From assembly GCF_000621845.1 (NCBI RefSeq), contig NZ_KK211355.1, forward strand, positions 124,001 through 188,000: DNA of 64,000 bases, in the 5' to 3' direction. Source of the stretch: Ruminococcus flavefaciens MA2007 (GTDB taxonomy: Bacteria; Bacillota; Clostridia; Oscillospirales; Ruminococcaceae). The notes beneath the pieces were generated by a model. It was not told the origin of the DNA. It made no database searches and worked only from the letters and a program-made list of their open reading frames with translations. Made by a program: the position numbers and the translations under genes. Of this stretch, positions 1-9,048 are shown in pieces (the first letter of the stretch is position 1; the number at the start of each line of letters is the position of its first letter).

Positions 1-896
1 CCGTGCCATGCCTGCGTACTCTCGCAGAGAGCAGCCATGAGACAGCGGCAGTGTTCACACAGCCCGACAAGCCAAAGGGCAGAGGATACAAGCTTATCCC
101 CACACCTGTAAAGGCTGCGGCTGAGGAATACGGGATACCCGTTTATCAGCCACTTTCACTGAGAAAGGGCGAGGACGCAGAGGAGTCCATGAGGATACTC
201 CGCGGGATAGCTCCCGACCTCATAGTCGTAACGGCTTACGGACAGATACTCCCCAAGGAGATACTGGAGCTGCCGAAATACGGCTGTATCAATATCCACG
301 CTTCGCTCCTGCCTAAGTACAGGGGAGCGGCTCCCATAAACTGGGTGCTCCTCAACGGCGAAAAGGAGACAGGCGTTACCTCTATGCAGATGAGCGAGGG
401 ACTTGACACAGGCGATATGCTCATAAAGAGAGCTACGGAAATAGGCGAGAATGAGACCTATGAGGAGCTCTATGCAAGGCTTTCCGCTATGGGCGGCGAA
501 GTTCTTGCGGAGACTATAGAAGCTATCGGAAAGGGCTTGTTAAAGCCCGAGGTGCAGGACGACAGTCTGAGCTGTTATTCTCCTATGATACGCAAGGAGA
601 TGAGCGCTCTTGACTTCTCGAAGCCCGCGGCGGAGGTCCACAACACTATCCGCGGCGTTACGGGCTTTGCAATGCTGGAGGGCAAGCGCCTGAAAGTGTT
701 CAGGTCGGAGATAGCACAGGGCAGCTTCGACGGTGCCGAAAACGGCGCAATTGTCGATACTGCAAGCTTTGCGGTCAAGTGCGGCGACGGAAAAGCCGTT
801 ATCTTCCGCGAGGTACAGCCCGAGGGCAAAAAGCGTATGAAAACAGAGGACTTTCTCAGAGGAAAGAAGCTCGTAAAGGGCGATATCCTCGGATAA
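1..896 (+). CDS. fmt: Methionyl-tRNA formyltransferase, 5' end cut by the window
   Basis: Transfers a formyl group from 10-formyl-THF to Met-tRNAfMet for translation initiation in the cytosol. The 297 visible residues begin inside the N-terminal Rossmann domain: compared with the usual ~310-315 residues, about 15 are missing (the segment with the GTPDFA-type motif). The catalytic motif NIHASLLPKYRGAAPIN is intact, followed by the GLDTGDML segment carrying the conserved Asp. A C-terminal formyltransferase domain follows from about residue 195. It heads a fmt, peptidase, rsmB, rlmN, prpC, prkC, rsgA order like that of Bacillus; the next gene starts 13 bases later. Confidence 0.96.
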   Translation, partial: VPCLRTLAESSHETAAVFTQPDKPKGRGYKLIPTPVKAAAEEYGIPVYQPLSLRKGEDAEESMRILRGIAPDLIVVTAYGQILPKEILELPKYGCINIHASLLPKYRGAAPINWVLLNGEKETGVTSMQMSEGLDTGDMLIKRATEIGENETYEELYARLSAMGGEVLAETIEAIGKGLLKPEVQDDSLSCYSPMIRKEMSALDFSKPAAEVHNTIRGVTGFAMLEGKRLKVFRSEIAQGSFDGAENGAIVDTASFAVKCGDGKAVIFREVQPEGKKRMKTEDFLRGKKLVKGDILG

Positions 897-908
897 GGAG
901 GAATAGTT

Positions 909-1676
909 ATGTATATCATGAATATGTTTATGGCACTGTCAAGATATTATCACTACTACGGAACAGGCTACGGCACACGCAGTACAAGCGACCATATCGG
1001 AATATATATCATTCTCTACGTTGCTATACTGGTAATACCGCTCATTGCGCAGATAAATGTATCTTCCACATTCAAGAAGTACAGCAAGATAGTCAATTCA
1101 AGAGGGCTTACCGCAGATCAGGTTGCAAGAATGATACTTGACGCAAACGGACTTCAGTATGTTCAGATACAGCACATCAAGGGCAAGCTCAGCGACCACT
1201 TTGATCCTAAGGCAAACGTGGTAAGACTTTCCGATTCAACATTCGGACAGCGCTCTGTAGCAGCTATCGGCGTTGCGGCTCACGAGTGCGGTCATGCCTG
1301 TCAGCACGCTGAGAGCTACGGTCCTATACTTCTCAGAAGCAAGCTGGTACCTGTTACCAATATCTGCTCACACCTCTGGTACATCGTTCTCCTGATAGGT
1401 GTCGCACTGAGCAGTCTCACTATCGGTACAGGTCTTATTTACCTTTCTATCGCTATGTTTGCGGCAGTTGTCATCTTCCAGACAGTTACTCTCCCTGTAG
1501 AGTTCGACGCAAGCAACAGAGCAATAAAGACTCTTGCAAACGACGGTATCCTTGAACCAAGCGAAGTTCCGCACGCAAGCAAGGTGCTCAAGGCAGCAGC
1601 TCTCACATATGTTGCAGGACTTCTTTCTTCGATACTCCAGCTGCTCAGACTTCTCCTTTCAGTCAGAAGAAGATAA
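909..1676 (+). CDS. Neutral zinc metallopeptidase, YugP-like membrane protein
   Basis: The 255-residue protein has a hydrophobic segment at about 31-50, the zincin motif HECGH at 125-129 (two His ligands and the catalytic Glu), and further hydrophobic stretches at about 155-195. This matches the Zn_peptidase_2/YugP family of membrane-anchored peptidases whose substrates are unknown. An AGGAGG site ends 7 bases before the chosen ATG, which decides it over the later ATGs. The stop codon overlaps the rsmB start by one base (TAATG), so the two are translationally coupled. The gene is not part of the Bacillus fmt block but sits in this slot here. Confidence 0.85.
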   Translation: MYIMNMFMALSRYYHYYGTGYGTRSTSDHIGIYIILYVAILVIPLIAQINVSSTFKKYSKIVNSRGLTADQVARMILDANGLQYVQIQHIKGKLSDHFDPKANVVRLSDSTFGQRSVAAIGVAAHECGHACQHAESYGPILLRSKLVPVTNICSHLWYIVLLIGVALSSLTIGTGLIYLSIAMFAAVVIFQTVTLPVEFDASNRAIKTLANDGILEPSEVPHASKVLKAAALTYVAGLLSSILQLLRLLLSVRRR

Positions 1677-2968
1677 TGACAGATCCGCGATATCTTGCAG
1701 TAAAGCTTCTCGACAAGACCTTTTCAAGCGGCAGCTATTCAAACTTGCAGCTTGACAGCGGTCTCAAAGGCTCGGACCTTGACGACCGCGGCAGAAAGCT
1801 CTGCTCCGCGCTGTACTACGGAGTCATCGAGCGCAGGCTCACTCTTGACCATATGATCGGCGGTCTCAGCTCCCGCCCCATAGAGAAGCTTGACGGCATA
1901 ATACTGAATATACTGCGCTGCGGCGTGTACCAGATAATGTACATGGACAGCGTTCCCGACAATGCGGCGGTAAACGAGAGCGTGGCTCTTGCAAAGAAGT
2001 TCCGCAAGACCAGCGCTTCGGGCATGGTCAATGCGGTACTCAGGAATTTTATCCGCGGCGGCAGGGAGCTGAAGCTCCCAAAGGACGGCGTAAAGGCTTT
2101 ATCCGTGAAGTATTCTGCTCCTGTTGAGCTGGTAAAGAGCCTTGCGGACGACTACGGCAGAGAGGCGGCGGAGAATTTCCTTGCGGCTTCTCTTGAAAAA
2201 AATGTCACATATCTGCGTCTCAATCCGATTAGATGTACAGAGGAAGAATTTCTTTCTGCACTGGGCGGTATCAGAGCCGAAAAGCTCATGGACAACTGTT
2301 TCATGGCGGAGAGCGGCGACCTTACGGCAACAGAAGCCTTCAAAAAGGGCTGGTTCCACGTTCAGGGGCTTGCTTCGCAGCTGTGCTGCATGAGCCTTGC
2401 TCCCACGGAGCAGGACAGAGTCCTCGATATATGCGCTGCCCCCGGTGGAAAGACCTTCACTATGGCTGAGCTCATGGGCGGCAATGGCGAGATATACGCC
2501 TTTGACCTGCACGAAAAACGTGCGGAGCTCATACGCAAGGGTGCTGAGAGACTTGGTCTCACCAATATAAAGGCGGCGGCAGGGGACGCAACGAAGTTCA
2601 ACCCCGAGCTGCCGAAATTCACGAAGATACTCTGTGATGTCCCGTGCTCGGGACTGGGAGTCATCGGCAGCAAGCCCGAGATAAAGTACAAGAACATCTC
2701 GGATTTTGCGGGACTCCCCGACATACAATATAAAATAGTGTGCAATGCGCTGAATTACCTTGGATCGGGCGGAACTTTAGTCTATTCCACCTGCACGGTG
2801 AGGAAAGCTGAGAACGAAGCGGTCTGCGAGAGACTTCTGCGCGACCATTCGGAGCTTGAAGCTGTGGAGCTACCCGAGCTCATGGGTGAAAAATTCGGCA
2901 CTATGGCTACACTTATGCCGCCGAAATTCGGAAGCGGCTTCTTTATAGCAAAATTCAGAAAAAAGTAA
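1676..2968 (+). CDS. rsmB: 16S rRNA m5C967 methyltransferase RsmB
   Basis: The 430-residue protein has a NusB-like N-terminal RNA-binding domain (about 1-140) and a SAM-dependent m5C methyltransferase domain. Visible motifs are the SAM loop DICAAPGGKT, the catalytic motif DVPCSGLGV and the second-cysteine motif YSTCTV; the two Cys residues act in m5C formation and release. Length and layout fit RsmB/Sun. The start overlaps the upstream stop by one base and the gene is followed 9 bases later by rlmN. Confidence 0.95.
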   Translation: MTDPRYLAVKLLDKTFSSGSYSNLQLDSGLKGSDLDDRGRKLCSALYYGVIERRLTLDHMIGGLSSRPIEKLDGIILNILRCGVYQIMYMDSVPDNAAVNESVALAKKFRKTSASGMVNAVLRNFIRGGRELKLPKDGVKALSVKYSAPVELVKSLADDYGREAAENFLAASLEKNVTYLRLNPIRCTEEEFLSALGGIRAEKLMDNCFMAESGDLTATEAFKKGWFHVQGLASQLCCMSLAPTEQDRVLDICAAPGGKTFTMAELMGGNGEIYAFDLHEKRAELIRKGAERLGLTNIKAAAGDATKFNPELPKFTKILCDVPCSGLGVIGSKPEIKYKNISDFAGLPDIQYKIVCNALNYLGSGGTLVYSTCTVRKAENEAVCERLLRDHSELEAVELPELMGEKFGTMATLMPPKFGSGFFIAKFRKK

Positions 2969-2977
2969 GGTGATAAA

Positions 2978-4036
2978 TTGGAAAAAGTAGATATTCTCAG
3001 TCTTGATCTGGACGAACTTACGGAAGCTCTCGTTGCTCTGGGAGAGAAGAAATTCCGCGCAAAGCAGATATTTCAGTGGCTTCACGTCAAAAGAGTCCTT
3101 GATTTCGACAAAATGTCTGATATATCTATCCAATTGCGCAGTACTTTGAAAGAAAAATTTTGTATAAATGGACTATTTATACAGAAAAAGCTTGAATCTG
3201 CTATAGATAATACGGTAAAATATCTTTATAGGCTTTCTGACGGCAATTTTGTGGAGACCGTCCTGATGGAGTACAGCTACGGATACAGTATCTGTGTGTC
3301 CACTCAGGTGGGGTGCAAAATGGGCTGTCGTTTTTGCGCGTCTGCGATAGCAGGCTACGTGAGAAGCCTTGCTCCCTCGGAGATACTCATGCAGATATAT
3401 GAGGCTGAGAGGGACTCGGGCAAAAAGGTCTCGGGTGTGGTGCTCATGGGCATCGGCGAGCCCCTTGACAATTTCGACAACGTTATGAAGTTCCTCGCGC
3501 TGCTCTCCCATAAGGACGGCAACGATATGAGCCTTCGTCACGTATCGCTCTCTACCTGCGGTATAGTACCGCGTATATACGAGCTGGCTGATAAGAAGCT
3601 TCAGCTCACGCTCTGTATTTCGCTGCACTGTGCAGACAACGAGGGCAGAAGCGAGATAATGCCCGTAAATAAAAAATACAAGCTGTCAAGTCTTATGGAG
3701 GCTTGCAGATACTACATCGGCCAAACGGGACGCCGCGTCACCTTTGAGTACGCCGTCATCGACGATGTGAATAATTCCGCGGCGGACGCCGATAAGCTGG
3801 CAAAGCTGCTGCGGGGCATGAACTGCCATGTGAACCTTATTCCCGTTAATAAGGTAAGGGAACGAAATTATCGTACAGCCCGCTCGGGTGTTGCGGAATT
3901 CGCAAAGCAGCTGGGCAGGCGGGGGATAAACGCTACCGTGAGAAGAACTCTCGGCAGCGATATAGAAGCGGCGTGCGGTCAATTGCGGCGTGACGCTGCT
4001 GAGCAAAGTCAACAGAATGGGGGTGCGGATACTTGA
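2978..4036 (+). CDS. rlmN: Dual-specificity RNA methyltransferase RlmN
   Basis: Radical SAM enzyme that methylates C2 of A2503 in 23S rRNA and A37 of some tRNAs. The 352-residue protein has an N-terminal helical domain, the CxxxCxxC cluster at Cys113, Cys117 and Cys120 (CKMGCRFC), the VLMGIGEPL segment, and the C-terminal resolving-cysteine region (EAACGQL). The start is TTG, preceded by an AAGGTG site. The stop overlaps the next start by 4 bases. The C-terminal tail rich in Gln, Asp and Asn is a little longer than usual. Confidence 0.95.
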   Translation: MEKVDILSLDLDELTEALVALGEKKFRAKQIFQWLHVKRVLDFDKMSDISIQLRSTLKEKFCINGLFIQKKLESAIDNTVKYLYRLSDGNFVETVLMEYSYGYSICVSTQVGCKMGCRFCASAIAGYVRSLAPSEILMQIYEAERDSGKKVSGVVLMGIGEPLDNFDNVMKFLALLSHKDGNDMSLRHVSLSTCGIVPRIYELADKKLQLTLCISLHCADNEGRSEIMPVNKKYKLSSLMEACRYYIGQTGRRVTFEYAVIDDVNNSAADADKLAKLLRGMNCHVNLIPVNKVRERNYRTARSGVAEFAKQLGRRGINATVRRTLGSDIEAACGQLRRDAAEQSQQNGGADT

Positions 4037-4758
4037 GGTTTCGCTACGGCACGGATATCGGTCTGAAGCGCGAGGAAAACCAGGACGCGGTCAGATGCGA
4101 ATACTTCGGCCATAATGTGCTCGCCGTCGTGTGCGACGGTATGGGCGGCGAACGAGCTGGAAAGGAAGCCAGCGAGCTCGCAATAGAAGAATTCTTCCAG
4201 CGTTTTTCGGCGGATTATAAGGAGAGCCTCAGCGATGAGGATATCCGCAAGCTCCTTATATCATCTGTATCGGCGGCAAATTCCGTGATATACACACGGG
4301 CGAGGTTCGATTTCAAGAACTTCGGCATGGGTACGACCTGTGTTGCTGCCTTTGTCACCAAGAAAACAGCCTTCATAGCCAATGTCGGCGACAGCAGAGC
4401 CTATCTCATCACCGACACAGGCCTCGTCAGGATAACCACTGATCATAACGTAGCCGCTGTGCTCTTTGAGCAGGGGAAGATAACCGAGGAGGAAATGGAG
4501 GTACACCCTCAGAAGCATATGCTCGTAAGAGCTGTCGGCGTGGATAAAACGGTGCTTACCGATACGTTCATGCTGGACTATGAGGATAAGATAAGTCTGC
4601 TGCTGTGCTCGGACGGCCTTTCGGGATATTGCAGTGATGATGAAATATACGACGTTATACTAAACTCTGATTTTGATGACGCCGCAGATCAACTTATAAA
4701 ATTAGCTCTCACCAAGGGCGGCCGCGACAATGTAACAGTTGCGGTAATTTCTGACTAA
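4033..4758 (+). CDS. prpC: PP2C-type Ser/Thr phosphatase (PrpC/Stp)
   Basis: Mn/Mg-dependent phosphatase that opposes the adjacent PASTA kinase. All PP2C metal-binding motifs are visible in 241 residues: GTDIGLKREENQD near the start, VCDGMGGE, VGDSRAYL, CSDGLSGY and GRDNVTVAVI. The length is normal for bacterial PrpC. It starts with TTG overlapping the rlmN stop by 4 bases, and prkC starts 16 bases after its stop with an AGGAGGAAAGG site. Confidence 0.96.
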   Translation: MRFRYGTDIGLKREENQDAVRCEYFGHNVLAVVCDGMGGERAGKEASELAIEEFFQRFSADYKESLSDEDIRKLLISSVSAANSVIYTRARFDFKNFGMGTTCVAAFVTKKTAFIANVGDSRAYLITDTGLVRITTDHNVAAVLFEQGKITEEEMEVHPQKHMLVRAVGVDKTVLTDTFMLDYEDKISLLLCSDGLSGYCSDDEIYDVILNSDFDDAADQLIKLALTKGGRDNVTVAVISD

Positions 4759-4774
4759 CGCAGGAGGAAAGGAA

Positions 4775-7129
4775 ATGGACAAGAATATTGGCAAGAAGCT
4801 CGACGGAAGATATGAGATAACCGAGCTCATCGGCGTCGGAGGCATGGCTGAGGTCTACAAGGGCGTCGATGTTATCGACAACAAAACGGTTGCCATTAAG
4901 ATACTCAAAAAGGAATTTGCAGAGAACGAGGAATTTCTCCGCCGCTTCCGCAATGAGTCAAAGGCTATCGCAGTTCTTTCACACCCCAATATCGTAAAGA
5001 TTTACGACGTGGGCTTCTCCGAGAAGATACAGTACATCGTTATGGAGTACATCGACGGTATCACTCTCAAGGAGTATATCGAGGAGGAAAAGGTCCTCAC
5101 ATGGAAGGACACTGTTCACTTCGTTATACAGATACTCCGTGCTCTCCAGCACGCTCACGACAAGGGCATAGTTCACCGTGATATCAAGCCCCAGAACATC
5201 ATGATGTTCACTGACGGCACTATCAAGGTCATGGACTTCGGCATTGCAAAGTTCGCCCGTGAGGAGGGCAAGACAGCTACCGATCAGGCTATCGGAAGCG
5301 TTCACTATATCAGCCCCGAGCAGGCAAGCGGCAGCGTTACCGACGCAAAGAGCGATATCTACTCCGTCGGCGCAATGATGTACGAGATGCTCACAGGCAA
5401 GAAGCCTTTCGACAGCGATAACCCCGTTGCTATCGCAGTTATGCATATGCACGATATCCCCGAGCGCCCAAGAGCTATCAATCCTTCTATCCCCGACGGT
5501 CTTGAGGAGATAGTTCTCAGAGCTATGGAAAAGGCTCCGGAGGACAGATACCAGACAACTGCCGAGATGATAAGCGATATCGAAGCTTTCAAGGCTGATC
5601 CGCATATCTCATTCGGTTATTATACTGAGGAGACCGACGAGTCCGAGGAGTTGCTTGACAGCTCCGCAGGCACAGAGGTCGAGTCCGAGAGCAGACAGGA
5701 GGTAGCCAACGCTTACGCTTCAAAGGCTAAGGCTCCTGTAGCAGCTGCTGCCGCAGCAGGCGCAGGTTCGGGCTATTCATCGGGCGGCTCTGTATCACAG
5801 AGATACAACGACGCTTATACTGACAATTACGACGAGTACGATGATGACGAGGACGATGACGAAGAGGAGGAAGAGCGTTCCTCACTGGTAGTCCCCGTAC
5901 TTACGGCTGTAGTCGTAGTAGTTATCATAGTTGCCGTTATTTTCGTAGCAACTATGCTCAGCGGACTTCTCAGAAACAGCGCTAATAAAAACGGCAAGAC
6001 CATGCCCGATCTCGTAGGCTGGGACTACAATCAGGCTTATGCAGCCTACAGCAGCGATATCAAGTTTGAGATAGAGAGTCAGGAATACAACGAAGCCGAT
6101 GAGGGTACTATCATCAAGCAGAGCATCGAAAAGGGTGCTGTATTCAGCAAGGGCGATGTCTGCAAGGTAGTTATCAGTAAGGGTATGGAGACCGTTGAGG
6201 TTCCTCATGTACGAAATGTAAACCTTGAGCTCGTTAAGACGCAGCTACGTGAACGAGGACTTGAACCAAAGGTACAAAAGACCTCAGATGCGGAGATAAA
6301 GCCTGATTACGTTATCAAGTCCGAGCCTGAAGAGGGTACTATGGTACACAAGGGCACAACAGTTATCCTCTATGTCAGCATGGGCGCTAACGCAGAGCAG
6401 GTAACTATGGACGAGTATATCGGCAAGACAGCAGAGGACGCTGCTATCCTTGCAGGCTATAAGAACCTTAAAGTTAAGACAGAGCCTACACCTTCCTACG
6501 AGAAGGAGGGTATCGTTGTAGATCAGGAGCCTAAGAAGGGCACAAAGATCGAGGCAGGTTCAGAGATCACACTCTTTGTCAGCGACGGTACTATCCCTAA
6601 CGGCAAGGTAGATATCGACCTCAGCTTCCCCGGAGAGGCTTCAGGACGCTTCAGCATCGACTTTATCCTCACAGATGAGAAGAACAAGACAAAGGCTGTA
6701 TCAACAGGTACTCTTATCTGTCCTGAAATGGCAGGCTACTCACTGACTATCGAGGGCTCCGGACAGAGCGTAAGAGCTTCAGCTATCCTTACAAACCTAA
6801 CAACAGGCGCTAAGGCAAACTACGGTAGCTACACCTTCAACTTCGCTAAGGGCACATATACAACCGACAGCGAGAACGCTTGGGGCGCATTCGATCAGGT
6901 AGGCGCATTCAAGAAGGAAGAGCCTTCAACAGAGGCTCCTACAGAAGCTCCTCGCACAACAGAGGCTCCTTCACAGACAGGCAGAGATCCTTCAATAGTT
7001 GAGGGCAACACCTACTACGGAAAGTACAACAATGAAGGCGCTTGGGAATGGTACGGACACTTTGACGAAAATGACAAGTGGGTCTGGGAAGGCTACTGGA
7101 ACGACCAGAACGAGTTTGTTCACTATTGA
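4775..7129 (+). CDS. prkC: PASTA-domain Ser/Thr protein kinase (PrkC/PknB type)
   Basis: Membrane kinase that senses cell-wall fragments and phosphorylates cytosolic substrates. In the 784-residue protein the kinase domain is at about 13-270 (GVGGMAEVYKG loop, HRDIKPQN catalytic loop, DFGIAK). An Ala/Ser-rich linker and a strongly acidic run (about 350-368) follow, then one TM helix (about 370-395) and three PASTA repeats (about 405-610). A further beta-rich module, a Thr/Pro/Glu-rich spacer, and an unusual C-terminal ~40 residues dense in Trp, Tyr and Gly complete it. The stop overlaps the rsgA start (TGATG). PrkC in Bacillus is shorter (about 650 residues); the extra is mostly the C-terminal modules. 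Confidence 0.96.
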   Translation: MDKNIGKKLDGRYEITELIGVGGMAEVYKGVDVIDNKTVAIKILKKEFAENEEFLRRFRNESKAIAVLSHPNIVKIYDVGFSEKIQYIVMEYIDGITLKEYIEEEKVLTWKDTVHFVIQILRALQHAHDKGIVHRDIKPQNIMMFTDGTIKVMDFGIAKFAREEGKTATDQAIGSVHYISPEQASGSVTDAKSDIYSVGAMMYEMLTGKKPFDSDNPVAIAVMHMHDIPERPRAINPSIPDGLEEIVLRAMEKAPEDRYQTTAEMISDIEAFKADPHISFGYYTEETDESEELLDSSAGTEVESESRQEVANAYASKAKAPVAAAAAAGAGSGYSSGGSVSQRYNDAYTDNYDEYDDDEDDDEEEEERSSLVVPVLTAVVVVVIIVAVIFVATMLSGLLRNSANKNGKTMPDLVGWDYNQAYAAYSSDIKFEIESQEYNEADEGTIIKQSIEKGAVFSKGDVCKVVISKGMETVEVPHVRNVNLELVKTQLRERGLEPKVQKTSDAEIKPDYVIKSEPEEGTMVHKGTTVILYVSMGANAEQVTMDEYIGKTAEDAAILAGYKNLKVKTEPTPSYEKEGIVVDQEPKKGTKIEAGSEITLFVSDGTIPNGKVDIDLSFPGEASGRFSIDFILTDEKNKTKAVSTGTLICPEMAGYSLTIEGSGQSVRASAILTNLTTGAKANYGSYTFNFAKGTYTTDSENAWGAFDQVGAFKKEEPSTEAPTEAPRTTEAPSQTGRDPSIVEGNTYYGKYNNEGAWEWYGHFDENDKWVWEGYWNDQNEFVHY

Positions 7130-8007
7130 TGAGTAAAAACGTTATAAGCGGAATAATTATAAAATGCTTAGGGGGACTCTACAGTGTAGAGTCCCCTGAC
7201 GGTATATATGAGTGCAAGGCGAGGGGAGTTTTCCGCAACAGGGGGATAAGTCCCTGCGTGGGTGACCGCGTTGACGTTGAGGACGGCGTCATCACGGAGA
7301 TAGCTCCGCGAAAAAACTGTATCATCAGACCTCCGCTTGCTAATCTCGACCAGCTCATATTCATAGTGTCCACCTGTGAGCCTGCTCCGAATTACCTTAT
7401 TCTGGACAAGTTCATAGCCATTGCGGAGTACAAGGGCATAACCCCCGTAGTGGTCATAACCAAGACAGACCTCGGGGACAGCCGTCCCATACATGAGATA
7501 TACGGCAGTATCGGCATTGATGTTGCTGAGGTCAGCTACGATGACGAGGCTTCAATTGAGAAAGTCCGTCAGCTTCTCAGCGGTAAGATAAGTGCCTTTA
7601 CGGGCAACTCGGGAGCAGGAAAGTCTACTCTGCTCAACGCTGTCGATCCTACTCTGAATATTGCCACGGGCGAGATAAGCCGAAAGCTTGGCAGAGGAAG
7701 ACACACCACCCGTCACGCGGAGCTGTACAAACTCAGCGGCGGCGGTTACATAGCCGATACCCCCGGATTTTCCACCTTTGAGACCAATCGCTACGACATT
7801 ATCCGCAAGGAGGAGCTGGCAGGCTGTTTCCGCGAGTTTGACGGACTTACGGATAAGTGCCGTTTCAGGGACTGCGCACACATCTGCGAAAAGGGCTGTG
7901 CGGTAGTCGAGGCAGTTGAGAGGGGAGAGATATCTCTCAGCCGCCATGAGAGCTACAAGACGATGTACGAGGAAGCAAAGCAGTTAAAGGAGTGGGAGCT
8001 CAAATGA
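7129..8007 (+). CDS. rsgA: Ribosome small subunit-dependent GTPase RsgA
   Basis: Circularly permuted GTPase that acts in late 30S maturation. The 292-residue protein has an N-terminal OB fold, then G4 (TKTDLGD), G1 (GNSGAGKSTLLN) and G3 (DTPGFSTF) in permuted order, and a C-terminal zinc finger (CRFRDCAHICEKGC). The ATG at 7129 overlaps the prkC stop; an in-frame upstream start at 7078 lies inside prkC and is less likely. The stop overlaps the thiN start by 4 bases. In Bacillus rpe sits between rsgA and thiN; it is absent here. Confidence 0.95.
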   Translation: MSKNVISGIIIKCLGGLYSVESPDGIYECKARGVFRNRGISPCVGDRVDVEDGVITEIAPRKNCIIRPPLANLDQLIFIVSTCEPAPNYLILDKFIAIAEYKGITPVVVITKTDLGDSRPIHEIYGSIGIDVAEVSYDDEASIEKVRQLLSGKISAFTGNSGAGKSTLLNAVDPTLNIATGEISRKLGRGRHTTRHAELYKLSGGGYIADTPGFSTFETNRYDIIRKEELAGCFREFDGLTDKCRFRDCAHICEKGCAVVEAVERGEISLSRHESYKTMYEEAKQLKEWELK

Positions 8008-8654
8008 GAAGATGCGCGATATTTGCAGGCGGAGATATGCCTGACCTGAGATGCTACAAAAAGTGGTCATACTGGGAGAAATACAGCTGCTTCATCTGTG
8101 CCGACTGCGGCTACAGACACGCTTTGCGGCTGGGGATACTTCCCGATGTTATCGTGGGAGACTTCGATTCCTACAGCGAGGAACTTCCAAAGGGCGTTGA
8201 GGAGCTGAGAAGCGTTCCCGAAAAGGACGATACCGATACCCTTATGGCTGTAAAAAAGGCTATAGAAATGGGCTACAGCAATATCGACCTCTACGGAGCC
8301 CTTGGCGGAAGACGCTTCGAGCACAGCTTTGCCAATATACAGGCTATGATATATGCATTGCAGCAGGGCTGTCACCTTGAGATAAAGGGCGAGAGCCACC
8401 TGCTTGTTCAGGAGGCGGACGAGGGAGCTGTCACATACAAGAATATAGACGGCGGCGTTTTCCTCTCGGTATTCGCACTGACGGAGAGTGTGGGAATAGA
8501 GTATCTCCGCGGCGTTAAGTATCCCCTGGAGGACTACCGCATGGTGCAGTCCTTCCCCATAGGCGTCAGCAACGAGATAGAGGGCGAAAAGGCAGTCCTG
8601 CGCATAAAGGACGGTCTTGCGCTGGTGATAATAACGCCTAAGATAGTGGTGTAA
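8004..8654 (+). CDS. thiN: Thiamine pyrophosphokinase ThiN
   Basis: Makes thiamine pyrophosphate from thiamine and ATP. The 216-residue protein has the N-terminal ADCGYRHAL segment, the catalytic motif GDFDSYS, the segment PEKDDTDTLMAVKKA, and a C-terminal beta-rich thiamine-binding domain. The ATG at 8004 overlaps the rsgA stop (ATGA) and is preferred over a GTG at 7992. It is followed by spoVM, as in Bacillus (where the order is also thiN next to spoVM). Confidence 0.93.
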   Translation: MRRCAIFAGGDMPDLRCYKKWSYWEKYSCFICADCGYRHALRLGILPDVIVGDFDSYSEELPKGVEELRSVPEKDDTDTLMAVKKAIEMGYSNIDLYGALGGRRFEHSFANIQAMIYALQQGCHLEIKGESHLLVQEADEGAVTYKNIDGGVFLSVFALTESVGIEYLRGVKYPLEDYRMVQSFPIGVSNEIEGEKAVLRIKDGLALVIITPKIVV

Positions 8655-8711
8655 CAAAAAGCTCCCTTGCGGAATATAATGTGATATATCCTGCAAAGGA
8701 GGGGGTACATA

Positions 8712-8795
8712 TTGAAGATAGTGGTCATCAAGAGCCCGAAATTCATATCGGGGATACTGAGAGCCATTTTCGGTATTAAAAAAGAAGAACAGTAG
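8712..8795 (+). CDS. spoVM: Stage V sporulation protein M (SpoVM), 27 residues
   Basis: A very short ORF starting with TTG, with an AAGGAGGGGG site 7 bases upstream. The peptide reads MKIVVIKSPKFISGILRAIF and then GIKKEEQ. It aligns with SpoVM along its length: a basic/hydrophobic start, the central K-x-P-K-F with Gly after it, and the amphipathic LRA(I/M)(F/L)G segment. SpoVM is the curvature-sensing amphipathic helix that anchors SpoIVA to the forespore. Position next to thiN matches Bacillus. It ends directly before a strong terminator, so it closes the operon. Confidence 0.9.
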   Translation: MKIVVIKSPKFISGILRAIFGIKKEEQ

Positions 8796-8800
8796 AAAAA

Positions 8801-8827
8801 AGGCGTGATCTGTCACGCCTTTTTTTT
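8801..8827 (+). terminator. Rho-independent terminator after spoVM
   Basis: AGGCGTGA, loop TCTG, TCACGCCT followed by eight T. The same stem sequence recurs at 12889-12910. Confidence 0.93.
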
Positions 8828-8847
8828 GCAGCGTGACGCTGCACCCT
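8827..8847. repeat. Short palindromic repeat, copy 1 (GCAGCG-TGA-CGCTGC + ACCCT)
   Basis: A 6-bp-arm palindrome with a fixed ACCCT tail. An identical 21-bp copy lies at 42510-42530, and the TGCACCCTATC edge reappears inverted inside the element at 55293-55608. Confidence 0.7.
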
Positions 8848-8944
8848 TTCCCGAATAATAACGCTGTGTATCACGACGGGCACCGTCAAGCGCCCCTGCA
8901 TACATTGAAAGCAAAAAACGCTTGCAATTCAGCAATATTTACTG

Positions 8945-8973
8945 TTGCATTTTCTGATTTCATGTGTTATAAT
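8945..8973 (+). promoter_or_regulatory. purA promoter
   Basis: TTGCAT, 17-bp spacer, TATAAT. The predicted leader to the purA start is about 68 bases and holds a nested hairpin at 8985-9017 (GTGCTT/AAGCAC outside, CGGA/TCCG inside). I do not recognise it as a known riboswitch. Confidence 0.85.
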
Positions 8974-9048
8974 AGATTGTAAGCGTGCTTTTTCGGAATA
9001 TCATGCTCCGCAAGCACAAATTTTAATATTATGAAAAGAGGAAAACAA

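Noticed and set aside
2099-2728. Long open frame antisense to rsmB
   Set aside because: It is the mirror of a well-supported gene, lacks a ribosome site and has no recognisable domain. The same holds for other long antisense frames over prkC, purA, mutL and the transketolase genes.
8985-9017. Purine riboswitch before purA
   Set aside because: The leader is about 68 bases with one nested hairpin; the three-way junction of a purine aptamer cannot be formed.
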